From the NCBI GenBank assembly GCA_964472725.1, contig CAYYLZ010000003.1, positions 1 to 64,000 of the forward strand: 64,000 nucleotides of DNA, given 5' to 3'. Shown here one piece after another: positions 7,871-15,813 of this stretch. Source of the stretch: RGIG6375 sp964472725. Its GTDB lineage: Bacteria; Bacillota; Clostridia; Oscillospirales; Oscillospiraceae. Positions within the stretch are counted from its first letter, which is position 1. Every line of letters starts with the position of its first letter. The notes below the pieces were generated by a model that saw nothing but the letters and a program-made list of their open reading frames with translations, did not search any database and was not told the origin of the DNA. Both the position numbers and the translations under genes were made by a program.

Positions 7871-7913
7871 TTCCTCCCTTTGCTGTAATATTACCAAAGG
7901 GAGGAAGTTTTTT
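7871..7913. promoter_or_regulatory. Hairpin burying the thioesterase ribosome binding site; plus-strand terminator shape
   Basis: A perfect 12-bp stem (7871-7882 with 7895-7906) spans the gap between spoIIP and the thioesterase gene. Read leftward, the right-hand arm of the RNA hairpin contains the GGGAGG that should recruit ribosomes to the thioesterase ATG. Read rightward, the same stem is followed by six T's (7908-7913) and would be a good intrinsic terminator for antisense transcripts. Confidence 0.65.
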
Positions 7914-7917
7914 CAAG

Positions 7918-8943
7918 CTATTCCACGATTTCGCCGAGAACATCTGCCATGCAGTCGGCGAAGAGCTGAGCGGCGATTTCAGCCTCGGCGAGGGTGTTGC
8001 CGTCCGTGCCCACCTCTACCAGAAGATAGCCGGGGGCTGCATGCTGATTATAGCGCTGGTCGGATACCAGTATGGGGCGGGCAAGGCCGGGGTATGCTGC
8101 CGCCATGCTCTGCTGCAGGCGCAGCGCCAGCTTCATGTTTTCTTCCCAGTTGGGGAAGCTCAGACCCGCTTCGCCGGTGGCGGCGATGAGCATAAGCTGG
8201 GCGCTTACGCTGCCGTCGGGAGCAACGTATTCCGTGCGGTACACCGTGCCGTCTTCACTTGTGGCAGAGTCCCGGTGCAGGTCGATGACGACCTTGATAG
8301 TTGGGTACTTTCGCAGATATTCGTCAACGGCGTCCAGCGAGCGGGAGTATGAGCCACTGTAGGAGGGAAAGTCATAAAGCTCGCAATCGTGGATAACGGT
8401 AAGTCCCCGGGCGGAAAGCTCGCGGGAGAGCACCTCGCCTACCTGTACCACATTTTTGGTGTTATCGGTGGTGCGGGAAATGTCCGTTTCCTCATAAGCA
8501 CCGCCGGCTTGGGAATATGCCTCGCTGCCGTGGGTGTGCAATATGAGCACCTGCGGTGTACCTACCTTGAGGGCGTAGGAAAGAGGTTCGGCAAGAAGCC
8601 GTTCAACATCGATGTCGTAGGAGGTCTTGTTTTTCAGTGAAGGCTCGTCCGCGGCAGTATCGGCGGGAAGAGTGTGAAACAGCCCTGCCTCGGCTGCGTC
8701 AGTTTTCAGCATAAGCTTCTGCACCGGAGTGGGGGAGAAGGTAGGCTCAGCGCTTTCAGAGCTTATCACCGCCGCATCTGCGACCGGCAGCGAGCCGCCC
8801 AAAAGTGCCGCGGCAAAGCGCGGATTTTCACCAAGCCCGCGCAGAGCGGTCTGCGCTGCTTCGAGAGTGGTCGGGGAGAAGAGAACCCGCAGAACGGCAG
8901 CGAAAGCGGCCAACAGTATGAATTTTTGAAAAAATCCTTTCAT
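7918..8943 (-). CDS. spoIIP: Stage II sporulation protein P
   Basis: The 341-aa protein has an N-terminal membrane anchor (about residues 8-22), a Ser/Thr/Pro-rich linker and the SpoIIP amidase/endopeptidase domain with the metal motif LHTHGSEAY near residue 136 and a second motif VIDLHRDSA. In known sporulation SpoIIP acts with SpoIID and SpoIIM to thin septal peptidoglycan during engulfment. GGAGG precedes the start. It is not next to gpr as in many Bacilli. Regulation by a mother-cell or forespore sigma factor is expected from the family; I could not identify such a promoter confidently. Confidence 0.92.
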   Translation of the reverse strand: MKGFFQKFILLAAFAAVLRVLFSPTTLEAAQTALRGLGENPRFAAALLGGSLPVADAAVISSESAEPTFSPTPVQKLMLKTDAAEAGLFHTLPADTAADEPSLKNKTSYDIDVERLLAEPLSYALKVGTPQVLILHTHGSEAYSQAGGAYEETDISRTTDNTKNVVQVGEVLSRELSARGLTVIHDCELYDFPSYSGSYSRSLDAVDEYLRKYPTIKVVIDLHRDSATSEDGTVYRTEYVAPDGSVSAQLMLIAATGEAGLSFPNWEENMKLALRLQQSMAAAYPGLARPILVSDQRYNQHAAPGYLLVEVGTDGNTLAEAEIAAQLFADCMADVLGEIVE

Positions 8944-9003
8944 AAGTGTGCCTCCGGGCAGAAAAAGTTCAAGGTTTGTTCAATATATATGCCCTTTCGC
9001 CGC

Positions 9004-9032
9004 TTGTAAGAACAAAAAAACTGTGATACAAT
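9004..9032 (+). promoter_or_regulatory. Candidate sigma-A promoter of the TSCPD-MATE operon
   Basis: TTGTAA (9004-9009) and TACAAT (9027-9032) are 17 bp apart, 37 bp before the TSCPD start codon. Confidence 0.65.
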
Positions 9033-9068
9033 ACTCCGTATGATTTTATATATTAAGGAGAAATAGCA

Positions 9069-9320
9069 ATGGTTTCTTATAAGACTCAGGGTACCTGTTC
9101 CATGATGATAAACGTCGAGCTGGACGGAGATATCATCAAGCAAGTTGAATTCATCGGCGGCTGCCCCGGCAACGTCGTCGGCCTGGCAAAGCTGGTTGAA
9201 GGCAGACCCGCAGAAGAAATAATCAGCCGCGTAGAGGGTATCACCTGCGGCCGCAAGCCCACTTCCTGCCCCGACCAGTTGGCAAAGGCACTCAGACTGG
9301 CTCTGTCCCAGCAGGCATAA
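9069..9320 (+). CDS. TSCPD domain protein (TIGR03905 type)
   Basis: The 83-aa protein is a stand-alone TSCPD domain, related to the C-terminal domain of B12-dependent ribonucleotide reductase. Conserved features are the GTCSMMINVELDG start, the GGCPGN motif and the terminal TCGRKPTSCPDQLA with its Cys residues. Function is unknown; metal or nucleotide binding is a possibility. AAGGAG precedes the ATG. It heads a three-gene operon with a MATE exporter 12 bp on. Confidence 0.85.
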   Translation: MVSYKTQGTCSMMINVELDGDIIKQVEFIGGCPGNVVGLAKLVEGRPAEEIISRVEGITCGRKPTSCPDQLAKALRLALSQQA

Positions 9321-9332
9321 GGAGAAACCTGA

Positions 9333-10730
9333 ATGTGGCAGAAGTTTAAAGCACTTTTCGGCGCGCAGGACATGACTGTCGGCAACCCTGCCAAGGCATT
9401 GCTGAAGTTCGCCCTGCCCATGCTCCTCGGTAATATTGCCCAGCTGCTTTACAGCACCGTGGACTCCATTATCGTAGGCAAATACGTTGGTGACCTTGCT
9501 CTTGGCGCTATCGGCGTCAGCGGCCCCATCGTAAATATGTTTCTTATCCTCTTTATGGCCGTCGGTACGGGCGTTACCGTTATGGTAGCCCAGTATTTCG
9601 GCGCGAAGGACTATGAGAAGCTGGGGACCTCCATCGGCAACTCCATTACCCTCATTCTCATCTCCGTAGTAATAATCACCGGTCTGGGCATACCTCTTTC
9701 TGCGCCGCTGCTGAGGCTCACCAATACCACCGCCGATATCTTCGACATGGCTCACGCCTACCTGGTCATCATGTTCATCGGCGCTTTCGGCAACGGCTTC
9801 TATAACATCATTTCCGGCGTTCTCCGCGGACTTGGCGAGGCAGTTTACCCACTGCTGGTTCTGGTTGGCACCACCATTGTCAACATCGTGCTGGATCTGG
9901 TGTTCGTCTGCGTTTTCAACTGGGGCGTTGCAGGCGCCGCATGGGCGACCATCATCGCTCAGACCCTTTCCGCAGTTGCTTGCCTTGTAAAACTTTTCAT
10001 GATGAAGGATATCGTGAAACTGAACATGAAGATGCTTAAGCCCGTTTCTTTCTATACCAAGAAAATAATCGTGCTTGGCCTGCCCTCCGGCATTGCTCAG
10101 GGCATACTTTTCGTATCCATCCTCTTCGTGCAGAGCCTTATCAACAGCATGGGCAGCATGGTCGTTGCCACTACCACTGCCGTTATGCGCGTTGACTCCT
10201 TTGCGATGCTGCCCTGCCAGACCTTCAGTATGGCGGCCTCTACCTTCACCGGTCAGAACATGGGCGCGAACCGTATGGACCGTGTTCGCAAGGGAACAAA
10301 GGCCGTAGTGCTTATGTCTCTTACTGTATCCATAGTACTTGTGGCGATGCTGCTTCTCTGCGGCAAGTTTGCTCTTGGCTGGTTCACCGATACGCAGGAG
10401 GTCATCGACCTCGGCTACCGCATGATATGCATAATGTCCGTTGCCTATGTGGTAATGGCATTCATGCAGGGCTTCAGCGGCGTTATGCGCGGCGCGGGCG
10501 ACACTATGGCAGCCATGTGGATAACCATCTGCATCAACGTTGTAGTCCGTATCCCCACCGCATACATATTCGCTCACTTTACCAAGAGCGCCCAGTGGCC
10601 TACCGGCAGCCCCGACTCCATTTACGCTTCCATGGTGGTTGCGTGGGTAGTCGGCGCAATAATTACCATCGCCTACTACAGCACCGGCAGATGGAAGAAG
10701 AAGTCTCTTATCAAGGTATCCGAAGAATAA
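9333..10730 (+). CDS. MATE family efflux transporter
   Basis: The 465-aa polytopic protein has the twelve-TM, two-lobe layout of MATE/NorM exporters. It begins with the common FALPMLLGNIAQLLYSTVDS motif and shows the internal repeat (second lobe from about residue 235, LGLPSGIAQG). It would export cationic drugs or metabolites in exchange for Na+ or H+. AAGGAG lies 9 nt before the start. Confidence 0.93.
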   Translation: MWQKFKALFGAQDMTVGNPAKALLKFALPMLLGNIAQLLYSTVDSIIVGKYVGDLALGAIGVSGPIVNMFLILFMAVGTGVTVMVAQYFGAKDYEKLGTSIGNSITLILISVVIITGLGIPLSAPLLRLTNTTADIFDMAHAYLVIMFIGAFGNGFYNIISGVLRGLGEAVYPLLVLVGTTIVNIVLDLVFVCVFNWGVAGAAWATIIAQTLSAVACLVKLFMMKDIVKLNMKMLKPVSFYTKKIIVLGLPSGIAQGILFVSILFVQSLINSMGSMVVATTTAVMRVDSFAMLPCQTFSMAASTFTGQNMGANRMDRVRKGTKAVVLMSLTVSIVLVAMLLLCGKFALGWFTDTQEVIDLGYRMICIMSVAYVVMAFMQGFSGVMRGAGDTMAAMWITICINVVVRIPTAYIFAHFTKSAQWPTGSPDSIYASMVVAWVVGAIITIAYYSTGRWKKKSLIKVSEE

Positions 10731-10751
10731 TCCTTTTAGGAGGATAAGATT

Positions 10752-11801
10752 ATGTACAAAAAAGTAAAGATGAACTATATGAAGCTGGTGGCACCTCTCG
10801 CGGCGGCGCTGCTGGTGCTTGCCCTCGTGATAATGCTTATCACCGGCTTCGGTATACGTTATGGCCTTACCACTTCCGTACCCGTGAACAATATCCCTGA
10901 AAGTGAACTGCTTGGCGCCTGTGCCCAGCTTCGTGTCAGCGAGATCGAGGGCACCTTTGCCCGAAAGGGTCATCAGGTAGAGGAAGGTCAGGAGATCGAT
11001 ATAATCGAGCGCTTCTGCATGGTTGAGCTGGAGAGCGGCAAGTATATCGGTGTGCATATCTCTGACGAGGACGACCTGTACGCGGTGGAGAGACTGGTAG
11101 CTGCCATAGAGCAGTTTGGCCTTGAAGAAGCTCAGGCTATGGATTTCGGCGTGATCCGAGGCACCGTCAACGAAATGGACGAAGAGCTTTATACTCTTTT
11201 CTGCGGCTGGGGCGACGAATACGTTACGGAAGAACTGATGGCCAACGAATATGAAGACGTGCTCCTTCCACTTATGCTGGATATAAACTACTACGGCAGA
11301 TTCCATCAAAGCATCTGCATTACTCTTAGCATTATAGCGGCGGTGCTTGCGTTGCTCGCTATAGCCCTGCTTGTGTCCTCCTTCACCAGCGCATGGGATA
11401 AGCCCATACGCCAGGAAATGAAGAAAGTGGGCAAAGCGGAGCTTGAAGAGGAATTCAAGGCAGCTCATTCCTTTGCGGGAAAGCTCTATCTTGGCAAAAA
11501 GCATATATGGTGCTTCCAGAAGCTGTCCACCGATATCTTCAATACTGCCGACGTAATTTGGGCATACGCCCGCAGCCGCCGTCTTGAGGGCGGTAAGCTG
11601 ACATGGTATCTGGTAATGAAGACCGGCGATAAGCGTGAGTACAGCGTACACCTTGGCGAGGCCGCCAGGGTCAAGGAAGCTGAGGATATGCTCAAGACCA
11701 TGGTAAAGCCCCTCTGCACCGGCTTTGACAAGGAAAAGCAGAAGCTTTACGATAAGGACATCGCCACCTTCCGCGCAAAGACCAAGAACGGAACCATATA
11801 A
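10752..11801 (+). CDS. Two-TM membrane protein of unknown function
   Basis: The 349-aa protein has a TM helix at about residues 12-32, an extracellular part of about 150 residues rich in Glu/Asp, a second TM helix (about residues 190-215) and a basic cytoplasmic C-terminal domain of about 130 residues. I recognise no catalytic motif. TTAGGAGGATAAG gives a strong ribosome binding site 21 bp after the MATE gene, and a terminator follows, so it is the last gene of the 9069-11801 operon. A role tied to the exporter is possible but not shown. Confidence 0.8.
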   Translation: MYKKVKMNYMKLVAPLAAALLVLALVIMLITGFGIRYGLTTSVPVNNIPESELLGACAQLRVSEIEGTFARKGHQVEEGQEIDIIERFCMVELESGKYIGVHISDEDDLYAVERLVAAIEQFGLEEAQAMDFGVIRGTVNEMDEELYTLFCGWGDEYVTEELMANEYEDVLLPLMLDINYYGRFHQSICITLSIIAAVLALLAIALLVSSFTSAWDKPIRQEMKKVGKAELEEEFKAAHSFAGKLYLGKKHIWCFQKLSTDIFNTADVIWAYARSRRLEGGKLTWYLVMKTGDKREYSVHLGEAARVKEAEDMLKTMVKPLCTGFDKEKQKLYDKDIATFRAKTKNGTI

Positions 11802-11807
11802 ACATCA

Positions 11808-11845
11808 TTCCCCGAAAAACGGTAGTTTTTCGGGGAAGTTTTTTT
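11808..11845 (+). terminator. Intrinsic terminator of the TSCPD-MATE operon
   Basis: A perfect 13-bp stem (11808-11820 with 11825-11837), GGTA loop and seven T's make a textbook rho-independent terminator. Confidence 0.9.
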
Positions 11846-11852
11846 AAGTGCG

Positions 11853-11881
11853 TTGAACTTGCGAGAGAGATGGAGTATAAT
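11853..11881 (+). promoter_or_regulatory. Sigma-A promoter of the lipoprotein gene
   Basis: TTGAAC (11853-11858) and a perfect TATAAT (11876-11881) are 17 bp apart, 37 bp before the start codon. Confidence 0.8.
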
Positions 11882-11918
11882 CAAAATGTAAAACTCATAA
11901 GAACGGAGGGAAAATCCA

Positions 11919-12929
11919 ATGAGAAAATACACGTTGCTTGTTCTTGCATTGTGCGTTGCGCTGCTGGCAGGCTGTGGAATGTTTGACGATTCTGCGCCGA
12001 CGAATACCCCTGGCAGCTCGTCTCAGTCCACCGCTGACCCCACACCCACGGAAAGTGAGCCTTCCTCCGGGATAACCCCCGAACCGCCCGACATGGCTGA
12101 CCGCAAGCCGGTGGAAAGCAGGGAGCCTGCGGTCTTTGTAGAACCCGATGAAACGGATAGTCAGCCTTCACAGGGAACATCAGAGTCGGAAAAGGAAACG
12201 GTACCGGTGCCCTCTCCGGATATTGAGAATGTTCCGGTAAGAGTCGATGCAGAGTTCTGCGGCGAGTGGTTTGCCCGGGAAGCAGATTCCACGGGAGAAA
12301 TACGAGCTCTTGAGCTTATCCTTGAAGAGGATGGCACTGCGTATTTCAGCTACGGTGTGCCCTACAGGGAGGTGCTGGAGGTTTTTGAAGGAAGATGGAG
12401 AGAAGAGGGGGGCAACCTTGTTCTTGACCTTTACGGAGGTCCGGTTGCTGATGACGGCAGCTATGAGTACGACTATTGCCGCGACATTGACGTTTCCTTC
12501 CGCTGGGAAGAGCAGGGCATAGCCCTGATATGTGAGCACGTGGGCGGCAATCCGCTGATGCCGGGAACCTCCGGCGAGTGGTTCACCTTCCGACCATTTG
12601 ATTCTTTCCTGCTCAGCGGCACATGGTATGCTGACGGCGGCTACGGCCTGGAACTTAGCGAAAACGGCAGCTGTATGTATCGCATCACGGATAAGAGCGG
12701 CAGCCTGCTGGCGGAGTATGACGGTTGGTGGAACTACCGCAGTGGTCAGATAATGCTGTCCGTGAATATGTGTGGCGGCAGTCGATACGAAGCTGGTGAG
12801 CGCGGACAGATAGCCGGTACATATAAGGAAGAGCACAGCAGCCAAAGTGAAATGCGCCTTGCCCTTGTATCCGGCAACGCACTTACCGAGGCTATGGAAT
12901 CCGGCAGTGTGACTTTCAAGAAACGGTGA
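11919..12929 (+). CDS. Lipoprotein with Ser/Thr/Pro/Glu linker and two repeated beta modules
   Basis: The 336-aa protein has a lipoprotein signal peptide ending in LLAGC (lipidated Cys19). A disordered acidic linker rich in S, T, P and E spans about residues 22-105. The rest holds two similar stretches, one around FCGEWFARE (about residue 114) and one around LSGTWYADG (about residue 230), each with a G-x-W start, a L-x-L-x-E-x-G strand pair and a second G-x-W, like lipocalin-type strands. It is probably surface-exposed, anchored to the membrane. I do not recognise the family. It has its own promoter and terminator, so it is monocistronic. Confidence 0.8.
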   Translation: MRKYTLLVLALCVALLAGCGMFDDSAPTNTPGSSSQSTADPTPTESEPSSGITPEPPDMADRKPVESREPAVFVEPDETDSQPSQGTSESEKETVPVPSPDIENVPVRVDAEFCGEWFAREADSTGEIRALELILEEDGTAYFSYGVPYREVLEVFEGRWREEGGNLVLDLYGGPVADDGSYEYDYCRDIDVSFRWEEQGIALICEHVGGNPLMPGTSGEWFTFRPFDSFLLSGTWYADGGYGLELSENGSCMYRITDKSGSLLAEYDGWWNYRSGQIMLSVNMCGGSRYEAGERGQIAGTYKEEHSSQSEMRLALVSGNALTEAMESGSVTFKKR

Positions 12930-12937
12930 GGAAATGA

Positions 12938-12966
12938 AAAGAGGACGGCCGTCGCCGTCCTCTTTC
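12938..12966 (+). terminator. Intrinsic terminator after lipoprotein gene
   Basis: An 11-bp stem (12938-12948 with 12955-12965, core GAGGACGG) with a 6-nt loop ends in TTT. Confidence 0.75.
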
Positions 12967-13002
12967 TCGAAATTATTTACATGAATGCAGGGAGGGTGCA
13001 AG

Positions 13003-13989
13003 GTGCGGTTGTGGGATATTTATCATCTTGAAATACCAAAATTTCTGCAGGACGCTGCGCAGACCGATGCGATGCAACGGTTGAAAGATGTCGGCATGAA
13101 CTGCGGTTGCGAGTATACGGGTTTTCCCCTGTTTGCGAATATTGAACCATATTCTCGTTATGACCATAGTATGGGTGTCGCATTGATTGTGTGGCACTTC
13201 ACAGGCGACATGGCGCAGGCAATGTCCGGCTTGTTGCATGACATTGCAACACCGGCTTTTGCTCATGTGATAGATTTTCTGCATGAGGACCACATGACAC
13301 AGGAAAGCACGGAGCAGGAAACTGAAAACGTAATTAGCAGTTCAATGGAACTATGCGAAGTACTGCGGAGATATGACCTTTCTGTGCAGACTGTTGCGGA
13401 TTACCACATATATCCAATTGCAGACAACGATTCCCCTAAGCTTTCAGCAGATAGGCTGGAATACACTCTTGGCAATGCTGTGAATTATGGAATAATTACG
13501 AGGGAAGAAGCGGTTGTGCTCTATGGGGATTTGGCCATTGGAGAAAACGAATGCGACGAAACAGAGCTGGTATTTAAACATGCAGAAATTGCGCGTGTTT
13601 TTGCAGATACTGCGTTGGAATGCTCTAAAATCTATGTTGCAGATTCCGATCGATATGCTATGCAGAGCCTTGCGGAGCTTTTGAAATGCGCCATTGAAAG
13701 CGATATTATTTCGGAAACGGATTTGTATCGACAGGAACGGGACGTTATTACCAAGCTGAAGCAATCGTCATTATCTGACCTCTGGGAGCAATTCTGCAAT
13801 TACAGTGAGATAATAAGCAGTGAAACACCTAAAGAGGGCGGCACCTGGCTGTGTGTTTCAGCAAAGAAACGCAGCATAGACCCCTATGTTATGAACACCG
13901 GGCGAACCTCGGAAATATTTGCCGACTTTCATGAGCAACTACGTGAATTCCGTGAATCCAGACAGGATTATTGGTTGAGCGCAAAATGA
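13003..13989 (+). CDS. HD-domain phosphohydrolase-like protein
   Basis: The 328-aa protein carries an HD metal-site pattern: YDHSMGV, GLLHDIATP and a later Asp in SADRLEYTL, as in dNTP triphosphohydrolase-like and related HD proteins. The GTG at 13003 is preferred over the ATG at 12985, because GGAGGG (12990-12996) sits 6 nt before it and the protein then starts MRLWDIYHLEIP. The substrate, probably a nucleotide, is unknown. Its coding sequence is visibly more AT-rich and uses more A/T-ending codons than its neighbours, which suggests transfer. A hairpin array and a tRNA gene follow it. Confidence 0.75.
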   Translation: MRLWDIYHLEIPKFLQDAAQTDAMQRLKDVGMNCGCEYTGFPLFANIEPYSRYDHSMGVALIVWHFTGDMAQAMSGLLHDIATPAFAHVIDFLHEDHMTQESTEQETENVISSSMELCEVLRRYDLSVQTVADYHIYPIADNDSPKLSADRLEYTLGNAVNYGIITREEAVVLYGDLAIGENECDETELVFKHAEIARVFADTALECSKIYVADSDRYAMQSLAELLKCAIESDIISETDLYRQERDVITKLKQSSLSDLWEQFCNYSEIISSETPKEGGTWLCVSAKKRSIDPYVMNTGRTSEIFADFHEQLREFRESRQDYWLSAK

Positions 13990-14015
13990 CGCGGCTTCTC
14001 GTCGTTGCCGTATCA

Positions 14016-14193
14016 CGCAAAAATGAAGTATGCCGCTTTGCGGCAAATGAAGCAGCGGCGGTGCCGCTATGAAGCATTGTGCTGACGCACAATATGAAGT
14101 TAAGCGTGCCAAACATTTGCGCAGCAAACTTCATGATGCGCAGCATCGCTTCATTGCGTCAGCAACTTCATGTGCCCGCAAGGGCACGCTTAA
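14016..14193. repeat. Hairpin array with ATGAAG/CTTCAT spacers
   Basis: Short perfect hairpins are separated by ATGAAG in direct orientation (14023, 14047, 14069, 14094) and then by its reverse complement CTTCAT (14129, 14149, 14166). Examples are TGCCGC/GCGGCA, AGCGGC/GCCGCT, ATTGTGC/GCACAAT, GATGC/GCATC and GTGCCC/GGGCAC. The second half is enclosed by an 11-bp inverted repeat (14100-14110 and 14183-14193). It is not coding. It occupies most of the gap between the HD gene and the tRNA. Confidence 0.75.
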
Positions 14194-14195
14194 TT

Positions 14196-14229
14196 GAAAA
14201 AAGCACTTGCTTTCACAAGTGCTTTTTTC
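14196..14229 (-). terminator. Terminator of tRNA-Leu
   Basis: A stem of AGCACTTG with CAAGTGCT (14202-14209, 14216-14223) is flanked by A-run and T-run. On the minus strand it starts 3 bases after the tRNA CCA end and ends in TTTTTT. Confidence 0.88.
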
Positions 14230-14231
14230 TG

Positions 14232-14317
14232 TGGTGCCGGCGGTGGGACTCGAACCCACACGGTGTTGCCACCAACGGATTTTGAGTCCGTCACGTCTAC
14301 CATTCCATCACGCCGGC
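14232..14317 (-). tRNA. tRNA-Leu (anticodon CAA)
   Basis: Read on the minus strand, a 7-bp acceptor stem (GCCGGCG with CGCCGGC) encloses a D-arm, an anticodon stem ACGGA/TCCGT with loop CTCAAAA (anticodon CAA, reads UUG), a long variable arm (class II tRNA), a T-arm with GGTTCGAGTCC, discriminator A and an encoded CCA (14232-14234). Confidence 0.97.
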
Positions 14318-14339
14318 CTATATTTCATTTGTAGCCTAC

Positions 14340-14368
14340 AGTATACAATAAAGCGGACAGTAATGCAA
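14340..14368 (-). promoter_or_regulatory. Promoter of tRNA-Leu
   Basis: On the minus strand TTGCAT (14368-14363) and TATACT (14345-14340) are 17 bp apart, about 22 bp before the tRNA 5' end. Confidence 0.8.
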
Positions 14369-14460
14369 GTATTTTTAAAAAATTAAAATATTACCCTACC
14401 ATTTGCAAGGTAGATGTGGTATTATAAATTGATGACTAATATCTAAAAGGAGGGTGGGTC

Positions 14461-15795
14461 ATGCAGGCTATATTCAGGCGGACGGCGATATGCTTTGCGC
14501 TGCTGTTTGTATTGCTTTTTTCGGGCTGCATGAGCAGCAATATTGATGAGCTGCTGCGCCTTCCTCAACCTTCGGAGGAGTACCTGGACCTGCAGGACAA
14601 GATAGACGAAGTCATCGCCTCCGGAGCGGTCTATTCCGCTCCGACCTCCGGCTCCTACCGCCAGTCCGTGCAGCTGCATGACATCAACGGCGACGGCACC
14701 AGCGAAGCGCTGGCATTCTTCAACGTATCGGGGGAAAAGCCTCTTAAAATCTATATCTACCGCAACTTCGCCGGTGAGTACGAAAACGTTGCCGTTATCG
14801 ACGGCGACGGTACCGCTATCGAAAGCATAAGCTACTCCGATATGGACGGCGACGGCTGGACGGAGATAATCGTTGGCTGGAAAATGGGCGCCGATATTCA
14901 GATGCTCAATATCTATTCCCTCAAAGGCTTCACCGTTTCTTCCGTTGCAGCCACGGACTATACCGAGTATCTCACCGCCGACCTTACCGATGACGGGAAC
15001 AGCGAGGTAATGGTTATCCGCCACAACAGAAGCGAGTACGCGGGCAGTGTCACCGCCTATGCCATGAGCAGTGACGGCGAGATCATAAGCTCCGAAGCGC
15101 GCCTTTCTCAGGGCGTGGAGAATATATCCAAGGTCACCATGGGTAAGCTCACCGTCAATACCCCCGCTCTTTTCGTGGAAAGCGTGTACGACGGAACCGG
15201 CCTTATAACCGATATATTCATGGGCGTTAACGACAGAATCACCAATATCTCCGCGGACGACGACACCGGGGTAAGCAGCCAGACCCTGCGCTACTATACG
15301 GTCTACTGCCGCGATATCGATAACGACGGCGTTATGGAGATACCCATTCCCCGTACCCTGCCCAGCCAGAGTGGAACCAGCTATCGTTCCTTTGACTGGT
15401 ATAACTTCAGCCGCCGCGGTACCGGCGAGCTGGCATTGACTACTTATCACAACTACTCCGACAGCTGGTATCTTGTAATTCCCGATAACTGGCGCGGCGG
15501 CGTTACCGTGCGCCGTGAGGATACCGCCGGCGGCGAGCGAGCCGTCGTTTTCTCCATCTGGAACGGAGAAGACCAGCCGGTGACGGATTTCCTTAAAATA
15601 TATGCCCTTACCGGTGAAAACAGAGCCATGGCGGCCATCAAGGATAACAGGCAGATAATCCGCCGGGAGGACGAAGTTATTTACGCTGCCGAACTGATAA
15701 TAGACGGCGAAAACTGGGAATACATCGTGGATTACCAGTATCTTAAAGATAACCTGCACCTGATCTACTCCGAGTGGGTCACGGGTCTTACTTAA
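14461..15795 (+). CDS. Lipoprotein with VCBS/FG-GAP-like repeats
   Basis: The 444-aa protein has a lipobox LFSGC (Cys23). Repeated Asp-rich Ca-binding-type loops, DINGDGTSEALAF, DMDGDGWTEIIVGW and DIDNDGVMEIPIP, mark it as a beta-propeller-like VCBS/FG-GAP protein facing outwards. GGAGGGTGGGTC precedes the ATG. A response regulator begins 18 bp after its stop and a histidine kinase follows, so it is likely an accessory sensor or target of that two-component system; this link is inferred from the operon. Confidence 0.85.
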   Translation: MQAIFRRTAICFALLFVLLFSGCMSSNIDELLRLPQPSEEYLDLQDKIDEVIASGAVYSAPTSGSYRQSVQLHDINGDGTSEALAFFNVSGEKPLKIYIYRNFAGEYENVAVIDGDGTAIESISYSDMDGDGWTEIIVGWKMGADIQMLNIYSLKGFTVSSVAATDYTEYLTADLTDDGNSEVMVIRHNRSEYAGSVTAYAMSSDGEIISSEARLSQGVENISKVTMGKLTVNTPALFVESVYDGTGLITDIFMGVNDRITNISADDDTGVSSQTLRYYTVYCRDIDNDGVMEIPIPRTLPSQSGTSYRSFDWYNFSRRGTGELALTTYHNYSDSWYLVIPDNWRGGVTVRREDTAGGERAVVFSIWNGEDQPVTDFLKIYALTGENRAMAAIKDNRQIIRREDEVIYAAELIIDGENWEYIVDYQYLKDNLHLIYSEWVTGLT

Positions 15796-15813
15796 AAAAG
15801 GAGTGTGCGCTGA

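Noticed and set aside
8940..11651. A 903-codon minus-strand frame.
   Set aside because: It runs antisense through the TSCPD, MATE and membrane-protein genes; its His/Ala/Tyr-rich translation matches no family and it lacks a start signal.
14016..14193. Possible CRISPR array.
   Set aside because: The conserved unit is only 6 bp, intervals vary from about 20 to 35 bp, the intervals are themselves hairpins and the motif inverts half-way; no cas gene is near.
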